A stretch of 64,000 nucleotides of DNA, taken from NCBI GenBank assembly GCA_947453825.1, contig CANGHN010000005.1, positions 1-64,000 on the forward strand, written 5' to 3'. This document shows positions 31,069 through 41,166 of the stretch, one piece after another; the first letter of the stretch is position 1; each line of letters starts with the position of its first letter. The notes below the pieces were generated by a model that searched no databases, was not told the DNA's origin, and saw only the letters and a list, made by a program, of their open reading frames with translations. Position numbers and translations under genes: made by a program. The stretch is from Betaproteobacteria bacterium. Lineage in GTDB: Bacteria; Pseudomonadota; Gammaproteobacteria; Burkholderiales; Burkholderiaceae.

Positions 31069-32202
31069 ATGGAAATGTTCTTCGATTGGCGAAATCGTCT
31101 GATTGCCTCACCAAGATTTCAACGTTGGGCTACGCGCTTTCCATTTACCCGCTGGTTAGTCAGAAAGCAAGCATCCGAAATCTTTGATCTGATGGCGGGC
31201 TTTGTTTACACCCAAGTCCTACTTGCCTGCACCCAAATCAATCTGTTTGATGTTTTGGCTAATGGCGCCCTAAGCTTTGACAATCTTCAAAAACAAATCC
31301 CATTAAAGCCTGCTGGACTAAGGCGTTTGTTGGATGCGGCAGTTGCTATCAAGCTATTAGTCAAGCGCAGCGATGATCGCTATGCCCTCAGTATGTTGAG
31401 TGCCCCATTGGTTGGGAACATTGCGATTTTGGATATGGTCAAACACCATGCCGATTTTTATCGCGATCTTTCTGATCCCCTCGCCTTGTTACAAGGGGAT
31501 GCCAGCTCTGCCTCTCTGAATGAGTACTGGCCCTATATCACCTCGGAAAAAGGTGCCGCGCCAGAAAACTTATCTGCTGAAAAGGTTGCCGATTATTCAA
31601 AATTAATGGCACATACGCAATCGCTCGTCACCGATGAGATTATTGATGCCTATCCTATGGGTAAGCATCAAATGGTGCTTGATATTGGTGGTGGGCAGGG
31701 TGCGTTTATTAAAAGATTGGCTGCGCGCTACCCTCATTTAGAGTTCCAATTATTTGATATTCCTGGAGTAGCGGAACTCTCAAATGCGCACTTTAAGGAA
31801 ATTGGCTTATCAAACAGAGCGCGGGCCGTAGGCGGAAACTTTTTCCAAGATGCCTTACCCAAAGGTTGTGACTTAGCGACTTTGGTTCGGGTGATTTTTG
31901 ATCATGATGATGTCCGGGTAAGGCAGTTGCTAGCCAACATATTTAATGCTCTTAATCCAGGAGGCACTTTATTGCTTGCAGAGCCAATGGCTGAGACCAA
32001 GGGTTTTGAGGCAATGGGACATGCCTATTTTGGGTTTTATCTACTTGCAATGGGTAGGGGAAGACCTAGAACTGAGGCTGAAATTAGGGCCCTATTAAGC
32101 GAAGCCGGATTTATTGGCATCACCTTATTGAATTCTTATATGCCATTGAATGCACAAATATTGCAATGCAACAAACCAAGTATTTTGGGCACGCCAAAGT
32201 AA
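31069..32202 (+). CDS. crtF: Hydroxyneurosporene O-methyltransferase (CrtF)
   Basis: This 377-aa SAM-dependent methyltransferase methylates 1-hydroxy carotenoids. It has an N-terminal dimerisation/winged-helix part (IFDLMAGFVYTQVLLACTQ) and a SAM site VLDIGGGQGAFIK, followed by LVRVIFDHDD and the O-methyltransferase block LNPGGTLLLAEPM. The open frame begins at a TTG at 31045; the ATG at 31069 is preferred. Position between crtE and bchC is the classic crtEF-bchCXYZ arrangement. Confidence 0.93.
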   Translation: MEMFFDWRNRLIASPRFQRWATRFPFTRWLVRKQASEIFDLMAGFVYTQVLLACTQINLFDVLANGALSFDNLQKQIPLKPAGLRRLLDAAVAIKLLVKRSDDRYALSMLSAPLVGNIAILDMVKHHADFYRDLSDPLALLQGDASSASLNEYWPYITSEKGAAPENLSAEKVADYSKLMAHTQSLVTDEIIDAYPMGKHQMVLDIGGGQGAFIKRLAARYPHLEFQLFDIPGVAELSNAHFKEIGLSNRARAVGGNFFQDALPKGCDLATLVRVIFDHDDVRVRQLLANIFNALNPGGTLLLAEPMAETKGFEAMGHAYFGFYLLAMGRGRPRTEAEIRALLSEAGFIGITLLNSYMPLNAQILQCNKPSILGTPK

Positions 32203-32298
32203 CTTCATCTAGATATCCGTATAGGTTATCAAAAATAGTGAATTTAGTAGAGAAAACCCCTAGATGACAAGTAGGCAATTAAGGATTAAAAACTAAAG

Positions 32299-32316
32299 TG
32301 TAAATATTTTTTTACA
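32299..32316. promoter_or_regulatory. PpsR/CrtJ operator upstream of bchC
   Basis: TGTAAATATTTTTTTACA is TGT-N12-ACA and forms a perfect dyad GTGTAAA-N6-TTTACAC with one more base pair on each side. It lies 33 bases before the bchC ATG. The bchC promoter is a classic CrtJ/PpsR target in Rhodobacter. Confidence 0.88.
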
Positions 32317-32348
32317 CATTTAATCAAAAATTGAATGCCTACAGAGAC

Positions 32349-33296
32349 ATGACTGATACGTATCAAACCAGGGCAATAGTACTAGAAAAGCCAGAAAGCA
32401 TCATTCTTGCCGATCTGGAATTAACACCGATGACTCCCATCGACGTCCTAGTGGATATGGAGTGGAGCGGTATCAGTACTGGTACAGAAAAATTATTGTG
32501 GACTGGAAAAATGCCCAATTTCCCTGGCATGGGTTACCCACTCGTACCTGGTTATGAGTCTGTGGGTAGGGTTGTTAAAGCAGGTACAGATTCCAGTCTT
32601 AAAGTGGGGCAAAGAGTATTTGTTCCTGGAGCGAAATGCTACGGTGAAATTAAAGGCTTGTTTGGAGGCGCAGCCTCACGAGTAATTGTCGATAGTAATC
32701 GCGTGATTGCCATTCAAGATCATTTAGGGGAAGAAGCCATCCTCTTTGCTTTAGCTGCTACTGGTTATCACGTTACTTCTGGTCCTGGTCAGGAGCAACC
32801 AGATTTAATTATTGGACATGGTGTATTAGGTCGCTTGATTGCGCGTATTGCCGTTGCTAAAGGTAAGCGTCCAGTTGTCTGGGAGGCCAATGCAGCGCGC
32901 CGAGAGGGCGCGGTAGGTTATGACGCAATAGATCCCAAAGATGATCAGATTAAAAAGTACAAAACGATTGTGGACGTGAGTGGCGATGCCAAGTTACTGG
33001 ATACATTGATCAGCTGCCTTAGTCCTGGTGGTGAAATTGTTTTGGCTGGGTTTTATGACACGATTTCTTTCTCCTTCCCACAAGCATTTATGCGCGAAGC
33101 GCATATTCGAATTGCTGCACAGTGGGCGCCTGGAGATTTGGTAGCAATTAAAGATTTAGTGGAGTCCGGTAAATTGAGTTTGGATGGTTTGATTACTCAC
33201 CGTTCCTCACCTAATGATGCAAATGCGGCCTATCACACGGCTTTCAACAATATTGATTGTTTAAAAATGGTTCTAGATTGGAGAAATCTGCAATGA
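32349..33296 (+). CDS. bchC: 3-hydroxyethyl bacteriochlorophyllide a dehydrogenase
   Basis: This 315-aa MDR-type dehydrogenase oxidises the C3 hydroxyethyl group to acetyl. Conserved blocks are EWSGISTGTEKLLWTG, MGYPLVPGYESVG and IIGHGVLGRLIAR (nucleotide-binding). The frame opens with a TTG at 32331; the ATG at 32349 (MTDTYQTRAIV) fits family N-termini. The stop overlaps the bchX start (ATGA). Confidence 0.95.
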   Translation: MTDTYQTRAIVLEKPESIILADLELTPMTPIDVLVDMEWSGISTGTEKLLWTGKMPNFPGMGYPLVPGYESVGRVVKAGTDSSLKVGQRVFVPGAKCYGEIKGLFGGAASRVIVDSNRVIAIQDHLGEEAILFALAATGYHVTSGPGQEQPDLIIGHGVLGRLIARIAVAKGKRPVVWEANAARREGAVGYDAIDPKDDQIKKYKTIVDVSGDAKLLDTLISCLSPGGEIVLAGFYDTISFSFPQAFMREAHIRIAAQWAPGDLVAIKDLVESGKLSLDGLITHRSSPNDANAAYHTAFNNIDCLKMVLDWRNLQ

Positions 33297-34300
33297 GTTC
33301 ATCAGACATCCCAGCAACAGCAACAGTGCAATTTATGGACCTCAGAAAAGAAGCTGCAATCGATCCTGATCCGGTTGCAACAGGTCCGGTGACCAAAGAA
33401 ACCCAGATCATTGCGATTTATGGCAAAGGCGGTATTGGCAAGAGCTTTACCCTTGCAAATCTGTCTTACATGATGGCTCAGCAAGGTAAAAAAGTATTGT
33501 TGATTGGATGTGATCCTAAAAGCGATACCACTTCACTCCTTTTTGGTGGTAAAGCATGCCCAACCATTATTGAAACTTCCTCGAAGAAAAAATTAGCGGG
33601 TGAGTCAGTATCGATTGGCGATGTTTGTTTTATTCGTGATGGTGTATTTGCGATGGAGCTTGGCGGACCAGAGGTGGGAAGAGGTTGTGGTGGTCGCGGC
33701 ATTATCCATGGCTTTGAAACCCTAGAAAAACTCGGCTTCCATGATTGGGGCTTTGACTATGTACTACTCGACTTTTTGGGAGATGTAGTCTGCGGCGGCT
33801 TTGGTTTACCAATCGCACGCGATATGTGCCAAAAAGTAATCGTAGTGGCCAGTAACGATCTGCAATCTCTCTATGTTGCCAATAACGTTTGCTCAGCCGT
33901 AGAGTACTTCCGTAAATTAGGTGGCAACGTTGGTGTAGCAGGTATGGTGATTAATAAAGATGATCTCACTGGCGAAGCCCAGGCTTTTGCAGAGAAGGCC
34001 GGCATTCCAGTATTGGCTGCGATTCCTGCGAATGAAGATATTCGTCGCAAGAGTGCTAGCTATGAAATTATTGGTCAGCCTGGTACTCAGTGGGCTCCAC
34101 TATTTGAAGAACTTGCAACCAATGTTTCAGAAGCTCCACCAGTTCGCCCTAAGCCATTAAGTCAGGATGAGTTATTGGGCTTGTTCTCTTCAGAAGTGAC
34201 TGGTCGCGATATTGTTCTCAAGCCAGCTACCGTGAAAGACATGATGGGTAAAGACGAAGTCGTTAAGAAAACACTTGAAGTTATTTACGATCAAGCCTAA
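33293..34300 (+). CDS. bchX: Chlorophyllide a reductase iron protein subunit X
   Basis: This 335-aa NifH-like ATPase feeds electrons to BchYZ for reduction of ring B. The P-loop [15 protein letters not shown] and cluster Cys in GRGCGGRGI and [10 protein letters not shown] are seen. The ATG at 33293 overlaps the bchC stop, so the longer frame from 33257 is rejected. Confidence 0.96.
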   Translation: MSSSDIPATATVQFMDLRKEAAIDPDPVATGPVTKETQIIAIYGKGGIGKSFTLANLSYMMAQQGKKVLLIGCDPKSDTTSLLFGGKACPTIIETSSKKKLAGESVSIGDVCFIRDGVFAMELGGPEVGRGCGGRGIIHGFETLEKLGFHDWGFDYVLLDFLGDVVCGGFGLPIARDMCQKVIVVASNDLQSLYVANNVCSAVEYFRKLGGNVGVAGMVINKDDLTGEAQAFAEKAGIPVLAAIPANEDIRRKSASYEIIGQPGTQWAPLFEELATNVSEAPPVRPKPLSQDELLGLFSSEVTGRDIVLKPATVKDMMGKDEVVKKTLEVIYDQA

Positions 34301-34324
34301 AGAGATAGAGAGCAATCTGCTGCT

Positions 34325-35863
34325 ATGACTAAAACGATCATTCCGATTACGCCAGAGGGAAAGTTAAAGACAGATCCTGCTTTGGGAGATGGTCTTGGCT
34401 GTCACTCTGGTGAAGCAGAGATGCTTGCTGCTGCTAAGGCAGCAGGTAAGTCTGAAACCCTGCAGCAATATGCAAAAGACTATCCTAAGGGTCCACATGA
34501 CCAACCCCAAAGTATGTGCCCTGCATTTGGAGCGCTGCGGGTAGGTTTGAGGATGCGTAGAACTGCCACAATTCTTTCTGGCTCTGCATGCTGTGTATAC
34601 GGATTAACTTTTACCTCCCACTTCTATGGTGCACGACGCAGTGTTGGTTATGTACCGTTTAATTCAGAGACATTAGTAACTGGTAAGTTATTTGAAGACA
34701 TTCGTGATGCGGTTTATCAAGAAGCAGATCCTGAAAAGTATGACGCTATTGTCATTATTAATTTGTGCGTACCGACTGCCAGCGGTGTTCCACTTCAGTT
34801 ATTACCAAAAGAAATTAATGGAGTTCGCATCATTGGAATTGATGTACCAGGATTCGGTGTGCCAACTCATGCTGAAGCCAAAGATGTGCTTGCTGGTGCA
34901 ATGCTTAATTACGCACGCAATGAAGCCATGTCTGGTCCAGTACAGGCACCACGCGCTGGTCGCTCAAGCAAACCAACCATCACCTTATTAGGTGAAATTT
35001 TCCCAGCAGATCCAGTTGGTATTGGGATGATGATTGAGCCTATGGGCTTAGCTGTTGGTGCTTCAGTACCAACGCGTGAGTGGCGCGAAATGTATCAAGC
35101 ACTCGATTGCGTAACCGTTGCCGCATTGCACCCGTTCTATACCTCATGCATCCGTGAGTTTGAAGCAGCAGGACGCTCCATTGTTGGCTCAGCACCAGTG
35201 GGTTATGAAGGCACTGCTCGCTGGTTAGAAGCTATTGGTAAATCAACCAATACGCCACAAGACTTAATTGCCGCCGCACAAAATAAGATTCTTCCAGCTA
35301 TTAAGGGTGTCCTTGCTGCGGCACCCATTAAAGGTCGAATTACTTTAAGTGGCTATGAAGGTTCAGAGCTTATCGTGGCCCGTTTGCTGATTGAGAGCGG
35401 TGCCGATGTCCGTTATGTTGGTTCAGCCTGCCCACGCACTCCTTGGAGCGATGAAGATCGTGAATGGTTAGAAGCCAAAGGTGTGCATGTTCAATTCCGG
35501 GCTTCCTTAGAACAAGATTTAGCTGCGATGAAAGAGTTCAAGCCAGATTTAGCAATTGGTACAACTCCAGTTGTACAAGCTGCTAAACAAGCTTCAATTC
35601 CGTCTCTGTATTTTACGAATTTGATTTCAGCAAGACCATTGATGGGGCCTGCAGGCGCTGGTTCATTGGCACAAGTGATTAATGCCGCGATTGGTAATCA
35701 AGCCCGCTTTGATGAGATGAAAGCGTTCTTTGGAGATGTTGGATCTGGATTTAAATCTGGTGTTTGGGAGAATGTCCCTCAAGACCGTCCAGACTTCAAG
35801 GCTGAAGTACGCCGTAAGTTGGAGAAGAAAATCAAGAAGCGCAAAGCTGAGGAGATGATGTAA
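34325..35863 (+). CDS. bchY: Chlorophyllide a reductase subunit Y
   Basis: This 512-aa nitrogenase-like subunit forms a complex with BchZ. Conserved sites include [21 protein letters not shown] and [14 protein letters not shown], which carry cluster Cys, and the [10 protein letters not shown] block. The stop and the bchZ start share a base (TAATG). Confidence 0.96.
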   Translation: MTKTIIPITPEGKLKTDPALGDGLGCHSGEAEMLAAAKAAGKSETLQQYAKDYPKGPHDQPQSMCPAFGALRVGLRMRRTATILSGSACCVYGLTFTSHFYGARRSVGYVPFNSETLVTGKLFEDIRDAVYQEADPEKYDAIVIINLCVPTASGVPLQLLPKEINGVRIIGIDVPGFGVPTHAEAKDVLAGAMLNYARNEAMSGPVQAPRAGRSSKPTITLLGEIFPADPVGIGMMIEPMGLAVGASVPTREWREMYQALDCVTVAALHPFYTSCIREFEAAGRSIVGSAPVGYEGTARWLEAIGKSTNTPQDLIAAAQNKILPAIKGVLAAAPIKGRITLSGYEGSELIVARLLIESGADVRYVGSACPRTPWSDEDREWLEAKGVHVQFRASLEQDLAAMKEFKPDLAIGTTPVVQAAKQASIPSLYFTNLISARPLMGPAGAGSLAQVINAAIGNQARFDEMKAFFGDVGSGFKSGVWENVPQDRPDFKAEVRRKLEKKIKKRKAEEMM

Positions 35864-37320
35864 TGTTTGTCATCGATCATGATCGCGCAGGTGGATATTG
35901 GGGTGCAGTGTATGTATTTACTGCGATCAAAGGTCTCCAGGTAGTAATTGACGGTCCCGTAGGTTGTGAAAACTTACCCGTCACTTCTGTACTGCATTAC
36001 ACCGATGCGTTGCCTCCTCATGAGTTACCGATTGTGGTGACTGGCCTGGAGGAAGAGCAGTTGGGTCGTGAGGGTACTGAGGGCGCCATGAAGCGTGCAC
36101 ACGCTACTTTAGATCCCGATCTGCCAGCGGTAGTTGTAACAGGCTCAATTGCAGAGATGATTGGTGGCGGTGTAACGCCAGAGGGTATGAATATTGCTCG
36201 CTTCTTGCCAAGAACTATTGATGAAGATCAGTGGCAGTGCGCCAATCGTGCGATGTATTGGTTATGGAGCGAGTACGGCACTCGCAAGATTCCAGAGCGT
36301 AAACCTAGAGCAGAAGGTGAGAAGCCACGCGTCAATATTATTGGACCATGCTACGGTACCTTTAATATGCCTAGCGACCTTGCAGAGATTCGTCGCTTAG
36401 TTGAAGGCATTGGTGCTGAAATTAATATGGTCTTCCCACTAGGGTCTCATTTGGCTGATGTTGAGAACTTAGTCAATGCCGACGTAAATATCTGTATGTA
36501 TCGCGAGTTTGGACGCATGCTTTGTGAAGCGCTAGAGCGTCCTTATTTACAAGCCCCTCTGGGTCTTCACAGTACTACTCAATTCTTACGCAAACTTGGC
36601 GAATTGCTTGGTTTAGATCCAGAACCATTTATTGAGCGTGAAAAACATACCACTATTAAGCCGATCTGGGATTTATGGCGTTCAGTAACTCAGGACTTCT
36701 TTAGTACAGCGAGTTATGCAGTCGTTGCGAATGAAACCTATACCAGGGGCATACGCCATTTCTTATCTGATGAGATGGGCCTACCTTGTAGCTTTGCTGT
36801 TCCTAGAAAGCCGGGCGAGAAAACCAATAATCAAGATGTTCGCAAGCTAACCAAAGAGAAGCCTCCGCTAGTCATGTTTGGTAGCTACAACGAAAGAATG
36901 TATTTAGCTGAAACTGGTAGCAAGGCATCTTATATTCCTGCGTCATTTCCTGGCGCAATTATTCGTCGCCATACCGGCACACCATTTATGGGTTATGCCG
37001 GCGCAACTTACATCATTCAAGAATTTTGTAACGGTTTATTCGATGCGCTCTTTTATATCCTGCCATTAGGTAGCGATATGGATAAAGTCGATGCCTCACT
37101 GACGCGCACTTATCGTTCCAACTCATTGCCTTGGGATCAAGATGCTCAAAAATTGGTTGCTGATTACATTAAAACGAGACCAGTCCTAATTCAGATTTCT
37201 GCTGCTAAAGAGATGCGGGATCGCGTTGAGCAAGATGCTGAAAAGGTAGGCGAAGAAAGAATTACTGCTGCAAGAGTGAAGTCTTCTTGTAAGGAAATTA
37301 TTGAAGAGATCGAGGCATGA
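35863..37320 (+). CDS. bchZ: Chlorophyllide a reductase subunit Z
   Basis: This 485-aa catalytic subunit begins [22 protein letters not shown] as in known Bch[21 protein letters not shown] carries a cluster Cys. The C-terminal region has the [12 protein letters not shown] block. The TGA at 37318 overlaps the ATG of a 49-codon ORF that leads into pufB. Confidence 0.96.
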   Translation: MFVIDHDRAGGYWGAVYVFTAIKGLQVVIDGPVGCENLPVTSVLHYTDALPPHELPIVVTGLEEEQLGREGTEGAMKRAHATLDPDLPAVVVTGSIAEMIGGGVTPEGMNIARFLPRTIDEDQWQCANRAMYWLWSEYGTRKIPERKPRAEGEKPRVNIIGPCYGTFNMPSDLAEIRRLVEGIGAEINMVFPLGSHLADVENLVNADVNICMYREFGRMLCEALERPYLQAPLGLHSTTQFLRKLGELLGLDPEPFIEREKHTTIKPIWDLWRSVTQDFFSTASYAVVANETYTRGIRHFLSDEMGLPCSFAVPRKPGEKTNNQDVRKLTKEKPPLVMFGSYNERMYLAETGSKASYIPASFPGAIIRRHTGTPFMGYAGATYIIQEFCNGLFDALFYILPLGSDMDKVDASLTRTYRSNSLPWDQDAQKLVADYIKTRPVLIQISAAKEMRDRVEQDAEKVGEERITAARVKSSCKEIIEEIEA

Positions 37321-37466
37321 TTTATTTGCTAGTAAAAGTCAATTACAACAAGTCAGTTGATTTGTTGGAAATGGAATGTGGCATGTCGTTCGCTACAGCC
37401 CATGCCGCGCGGGTCAAGCGTGGTAACGGCCGCAAGGCTATTTTTGAAGGAGGTAATTGGTTATGA
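37317..37466 (+). CDS. Small ORF linking bchZ and pufB (orf49)
   Basis: This 49-aa ORF begins in an ATGA overlap with bchZ and ends in an ATGA overlap with pufB, filling the gap exactly. The protein starts hydrophobic ([10 protein letters not shown]) and ends basic and Gly-rich ([18 protein letters not shown]). Other proteobacteria often have pufQ here, but I see no PufQ membrane helix or motif. It may be a real short protein, or a translated leader whose ribosomes keep pufB accessible. Not recognised. Confidence 0.6.
   Translation: MIYLLVKVNYNKSVDLLEMECGMSFATAHAARVKRGNGRKAIFEGGNWL
37447..37454 (+). promoter_or_regulatory. Full-consensus Shine-Dalgarno of pufB
   Basis: AAGGAGGT lies 8 bases before the pufB ATG, inside the end of orf49. 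This is a complete match to the anti-Shine-Dalgarno sequence, fitting the high LH1 demand. Confidence 0.85.
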
Positions 37467-37615
37467 GCGATCACAGAACAGGTTCAATATCCGGCCTTAC
37501 TGATGACGAAGCCAAGGAGTTTCACCAGTTGTATATCCAAGGTTTAGTTGGTTTTAGTTCAATTGCTGTAGTGGCCCATATTTTGGTTTGGGCTTGGCGT
37601 CCTTGGTTCCATTGA
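37463..37615 (+). CDS. pufB: LH1 antenna beta subunit
   Basis: This 50-aa protein is the beta polypeptide of the core antenna. It begins [18 protein letters not shown], has one transmembrane helix and ends [15 protein letters not shown]. His39 is the bacteriochlorophyll ligand and His21 is the second conserved His; the WRPW end is typical. Confidence 0.96.
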   Translation: MSDHRTGSISGLTDDEAKEFHQLYIQGLVGFSSIAVVAHILVWAWRPWFH

Positions 37616-37643
37616 AATCTGAATAAATCTTAGGGGAAATGAA

Positions 37644-37868
37644 ATGAAAAATACTCACGTTATGAGCAAAGAGAAAAATATGATTAGAGAGGATTCAATC
37701 TCTTTCAATCTTATTTTTATTTTATGTTTTTTAGTGTGCTTTGTTATTTCTTTATTTACCCAGATTTTGCCAAATAAGTGGAGTTCTTGGCTTCCAGGAG
37801 CTGAAGAAAAATCACTGATTGATGGAACGAAGTCGGCAGTTTATGGTTTTATGTCTTACTTAAATTAG
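37644..37868 (+). CDS. Unrecognised single-TM protein between pufB and pufA (orf74)
   Basis: This 74-aa ORF lies between the two LH1 antenna genes, which are normally adjacent. It has a charged N-terminus, one transmembrane helix (about residues 21-42, FNLIFILCFLVCFVISLFTQ), then NKWSSWLPGAEEK and an amphipathic tail (SLIDGTKSAVYGFMSYL). There is no His in the helix, so it is not an alpha or beta antenna polypeptide. AGGGG 7 bases before the ATG is a good ribosome site, and pufA follows after 9 bases with its own AGGAG. It is in a position to be made in amounts like LH1, so a structural or assembly role in RC-LH1 (comparable in principle to PufX, PufY or gamma polypeptides) is my inference. 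I see no sequence similarity to those. Confidence 0.78.
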   Translation: MKNTHVMSKEKNMIREDSISFNLIFILCFLVCFVISLFTQILPNKWSSWLPGAEEKSLIDGTKSAVYGFMSYLN

Positions 37869-37877
37869 GAGAAGATT

Positions 37878-38084
37878 ATGTGGAGAATTTGGAAACTGTA
37901 TGATCCTTTGCGATCAATGGTTGTTCAAGGTATTTTTCTGTTTGGTCTTGCAGCAATGATTCACTTGATTTTGCTTAGCAGTGTTCGTTACAACTGGTTG
38001 GATGGTCTTAGTCAAGCTCAGTTCAAAGCGATGGAAGCAAAAGATGGATCTGCAACACCACCCTCTGTTCCAGCAGCAAAGTAA
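37878..38084 (+). CDS. pufA: LH1 antenna alpha subunit
   Basis: This 68-aa protein begins [12 protein letters not shown], the typical alpha N-terminus, and has one helix with the bacteriochlorophyll ligand His29 ([11 protein letters not shown]). The RYNWLDG after the helix and a Ser/Pro/Ala-rich tail (TPPSVPAAK), possibly processed, complete it. AGGAG lies 7 bases before the ATG. Confidence 0.96.
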   Translation: MWRIWKLYDPLRSMVVQGIFLFGLAAMIHLILLSSVRYNWLDGLSQAQFKAMEAKDGSATPPSVPAAK

Positions 38085-38102
38085 TTTGTATAAAAAATGG
38101 TG

Positions 38103-38142
38103 AATAGGGTTAGGCTAAACCAATTTTTAGCTCAACCCTATT
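38103..38142 (+). promoter_or_regulatory. Intercistronic hairpin between pufA and pufL
   Basis: The stem AATAGGGTT / AACCCTATT is extended inward by GCTAAA / TTTAGC around a small loop, with no T-run after it. In Rhodobacter, a hairpin at this place protects the pufBA 3' end so that antenna mRNA outlasts pufLM mRNA. The same role is likely here. Confidence 0.8.
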
Positions 38143-38168
38143 TATCCATTCATTGGAGAATATAAAAA

Positions 38169-38993
38169 ATGGCCATGCTAAGTTTTGAGAGAAAGTACCG
38201 AGTTCGTGGCGGTACCTTAGTTGGTGGGGACTTATTCGACTTTTGGGTAGGGCCGTTTTATGTTGGATTTTTTGGCGTCACTACTGTCTTTTTTGCCTTT
38301 TTAGGCACCGCACTCATTTTATGGGGCGCTTCACAGGGTCCAACCTGGAACCCTTGGCAAATTAATATTGCCCCACCGGATATCAGTTATGGATTAGGTT
38401 TTGCTCCTTTGCTAAAAGGAGGCCTATGGCAGCTGATTACAGTTTGTGCACTAGGTGCATTCCTTTCATGGGCTTTACGTGAAATCGAGATCTGCCGAAA
38501 ACTCGGTATGGGCCTACATGTTCCTTTTGCCTACTTAATGGCGGTATTTGCTTATTTCACTTTAGTAATCATTAGACCAGTACTCATGGGTGCATGGGGT
38601 CACGGTTTTCCATACGGTATCTTGAGCCATCTTGATTGGGTATCCAATACAGGCTATCAGTACCTACATTTTCATTACAACCCAGCGCATATGATCGCTG
38701 TGACTTTATTTTTTACCACCACCTTCGCTTTGGTATTGCATGGTGGCTTAGTCTTATCGTCCACCAATCCGCAGAGTGGTCAGTTTGTTAAAACACCTGA
38801 GCACGAAGATACTTTCTTTAGAGATGCAATCGGTTATTCAATCGGAACTTTAGGCATTCATCGTCTCGGATTATTTTTAGCCTTGGCAGCAGTTTTTTGG
38901 AGCGCCGTTTGTATTGTGATTAGCGGCCCATTCTGGACTCGCGGTTGGCCGGAATGGTGGGGCTGGTGGTTGAACCTGCCGATTTGGCGATAA
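38169..38993 (+). CDS. pufL: Photosynthetic reaction centre L subunit
   Basis: This 274-aa membrane protein has five helices. It begins [34 protein letters not shown], matching PufL. His ligands for the special pair and non-haem iron are in FHYNPAHM and in the D/E helix regions ([15 protein letters not shown]). Confidence 0.97.
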   Translation: MAMLSFERKYRVRGGTLVGGDLFDFWVGPFYVGFFGVTTVFFAFLGTALILWGASQGPTWNPWQINIAPPDISYGLGFAPLLKGGLWQLITVCALGAFLSWALREIEICRKLGMGLHVPFAYLMAVFAYFTLVIIRPVLMGAWGHGFPYGILSHLDWVSNTGYQYLHFHYNPAHMIAVTLFFTTTFALVLHGGLVLSSTNPQSGQFVKTPEHEDTFFRDAIGYSIGTLGIHRLGLFLALAAVFWSAVCIVISGPFWTRGWPEWWGWWLNLPIWR

Positions 38994-39011
38994 GAGGGGA
39001 ATCTAAATATT

Positions 39012-40025
39012 ATGGAATATCAAAACCTTTTTACTCAAGTTCAAGTAGTCGCACCGCCACATCATGGAGTTTCTATCAATCCCTATGATGAACGCGAACG
39101 TTTGGGGGAGCCTAAGCTTTACCATTTGTTTGGCCGTCTTGGTAATGCTCAACTAGGGCCAATTTATTTAGGACGCTTAGGTTTAGCTTCTTTATTTTTC
39201 GGCATTATTGCTTTTCAGATCATAGGCTGGAATATGCTGGCCTCGGTAAATTGGAGCCCGATTCAATTTGTGCGCCAATTATTTTGGTTATCGCTTGATC
39301 CACCTTTACCTAAACATGGACTGTCCCTGTTTATGCCCTTAAATGAGGGTGGCTGGTGGATGATGGCTGGCTTCTTTCTCACTCTATCGATTTTGTTGTG
39401 GTGGGGAAGAATGTATCGACGTGCAATCGCTTTGGGTATGGGAACACATATTGCTTGGGGATTCTTAGCAGCCATCTGGTTATATCTAGTGCTGGGATTT
39501 ATTCGTCCCATCATGATGGGTAGCTGGAGTGAGGCAGTACCATTTGGTATCTTCTCGCACCTGGATTGGACTGCCGCTTTTTCACTACGTTATGGAAATT
39601 TATTCTATAACCCATTCCATATGCTCTCGATTGTGTTCCTCTATGGCTCAGCACTCTTATTTGCTATGCATGGCGCAACCATTTTGGCAGTGAGTCGCTT
39701 TGGTGGTGAACGTGAGATTGAGCAAATCGTAGATCGTGGTACGGCTTCAGAAAGAGCGGCTTTGTTCTGGAGATGGACCATGGGCTTTAATGCCACGATG
39801 GAATCGATTCACCGTTGGGCTTGGTGGTTTGCAGTCTTAACTCCTTTAGTTGGTGGTATCGGTATTTTGCTAACTGGCACTGTAGTAGATAACTGGTATT
39901 TATGGGCGGTAAAACATAATGTTGCGCCTTCATACCCCTATGTTTTTGGTACCCCAATACCTGACCCAGCTACTTCTGGATTCATACCACCTGCCGCACC
40001 TGTTATTACAGGAGTTAAGCCATGA
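39012..40025 (+). CDS. pufM: Photosynthetic reaction centre M subunit
   Basis: This 337-aa five-helix partner of PufL begins [11 protein letters not shown]. Characteristic parts are [25 protein letters not shown] and [21 protein letters not shown], with the iron-ligand region [11 protein letters not shown]. The stop overlaps pufC (ATGA at 40022). Confidence 0.97.
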   Translation: MEYQNLFTQVQVVAPPHHGVSINPYDERERLGEPKLYHLFGRLGNAQLGPIYLGRLGLASLFFGIIAFQIIGWNMLASVNWSPIQFVRQLFWLSLDPPLPKHGLSLFMPLNEGGWWMMAGFFLTLSILLWWGRMYRRAIALGMGTHIAWGFLAAIWLYLVLGFIRPIMMGSWSEAVPFGIFSHLDWTAAFSLRYGNLFYNPFHMLSIVFLYGSALLFAMHGATILAVSRFGGEREIEQIVDRGTASERAALFWRWTMGFNATMESIHRWAWWFAVLTPLVGGIGILLTGTVVDNWYLWAVKHNVAPSYPYVFGTPIPDPATSGFIPPAAPVITGVKP

Positions 40026-41089
40026 AGCAATTGAGAAAATATCTGATATTGCCGGCTCTCTTGGCAAGTGTTCTGCTGTTATCTGGCTGCGAGAGACCTC
40101 CAATTGAAGCTGTCCAGCATGGTTACCGTGGAACCGCCATGGATTTGATTTATAACCCTCGGATCTTGGCTGAGCAAGCCGAGAAAAATGCAGTACCAGC
40201 CTCATATGGACCTGCGCCAGCAGATGGACCAAAAGCTGGGGCCGTGTATAAAAACGTCAAGGTGTTGAATAATTTGAGCGTTGCTCAATTTACTTCATTT
40301 ATGGTTTCCATGACTAGTTGGGTTGCGCCAGAGCAGGGTTGTACGTATTGTCACAACGCTGCTAACTTTGCTGATGATTCGCTCTATACCAAGCAAGTTG
40401 CGCGCAATATGATTTTGATGACGCAACGAGTGAATACTCAATGGCAAGATCACGTTGCCCAGACGGGCGTGACTTGCTACACCTGTCATCGCGGTAACAA
40501 CATTCCTCAGCAAGTTTGGTTTAAAGGGCCTAAACAGCAAACAGGTAATGGACTTTTAGGCAATAAAGATGGACAAAATACGCCAGTTGCTGCCTCGGGC
40601 TATTCTTCCTTGCCAAATGACTATTTCTCTAGTTATCTTAGCAAGTCAAGCAATATCAGAGTGGCAGGAAATACTGCATTACCAACAGGTAATAAACATA
40701 GCATCCATGAAACTGAATCGACATATGCTTTGATGATGCATTTCTCCAAATCATTGGGAGTGAACTGCACGTATTGTCATAACTCGCGCAATTTCTCATC
40801 CTGGCAAGAAAGTCCTCCTCAAAGAGCAAGAGCTTGGTATGGGATTCGGATGGCGCAAGATATCAACAACAATTACATGGAGCCTATTAAGGGACTGTTT
40901 CCTCCCCATCGTTTAGGTCCAACGGGTGATGTTGCTAAAGCCAATTGCGGTACTTGTCACCAAGGTGCCTATAAGCCTCTGTATGGTGTATCGATGTTGT
41001 CAGACTATCCGTTTTTGACTGGGCCAGCCAAGGCAACCCAGAAATCGAAAGATTCTGCTCCTTCGGTGAAATCGGTGGCAATGAAGTAA
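40022..41089 (+). CDS. pufC: Tetrahaem cytochrome c subunit of the reaction centre
   Basis: This 355-aa lipoprotein (lipobox LLSGC, Cys23) reduces the photo-oxidised special pair from the periplasm. Four CxxCH haem sites are seen near residues 107 (CTYCH), 151 (CYTCH), 249 (CTYCH) and 309 (CGTCH). It is the last gene of the puf operon, followed by a strong terminator. Confidence 0.97.
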   Translation: MKQLRKYLILPALLASVLLLSGCERPPIEAVQHGYRGTAMDLIYNPRILAEQAEKNAVPASYGPAPADGPKAGAVYKNVKVLNNLSVAQFTSFMVSMTSWVAPEQGCTYCHNAANFADDSLYTKQVARNMILMTQRVNTQWQDHVAQTGVTCYTCHRGNNIPQQVWFKGPKQQTGNGLLGNKDGQNTPVAASGYSSLPNDYFSSYLSKSSNIRVAGNTALPTGNKHSIHETESTYALMMHFSKSLGVNCTYCHNSRNFSSWQESPPQRARAWYGIRMAQDINNNYMEPIKGLFPPHRLGPTGDVAKANCGTCHQGAYKPLYGVSMLSDYPFLTGPAKATQKSKDSAPSVKSVAMK

Positions 41090-41108
41090 TCTATAGCCTG
41101 TTATAACC

Positions 41109-41144
41109 AATAGCGTCATAGGATCAATATGACGCTATTTTTTT
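41109..41144 (+). terminator. Terminator of the puf operon
   Basis: A 12-bp perfect stem AATAGCGTCATA / TATGACGCTATT with a 7-base loop is followed by a T-run. It lies between pufC and crtI, so crtI-crtB need their own promoter or read-through. Confidence 0.93.
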
Positions 41145-41166
41145 GTAGAAAAGTTGGTTTAAGTAA

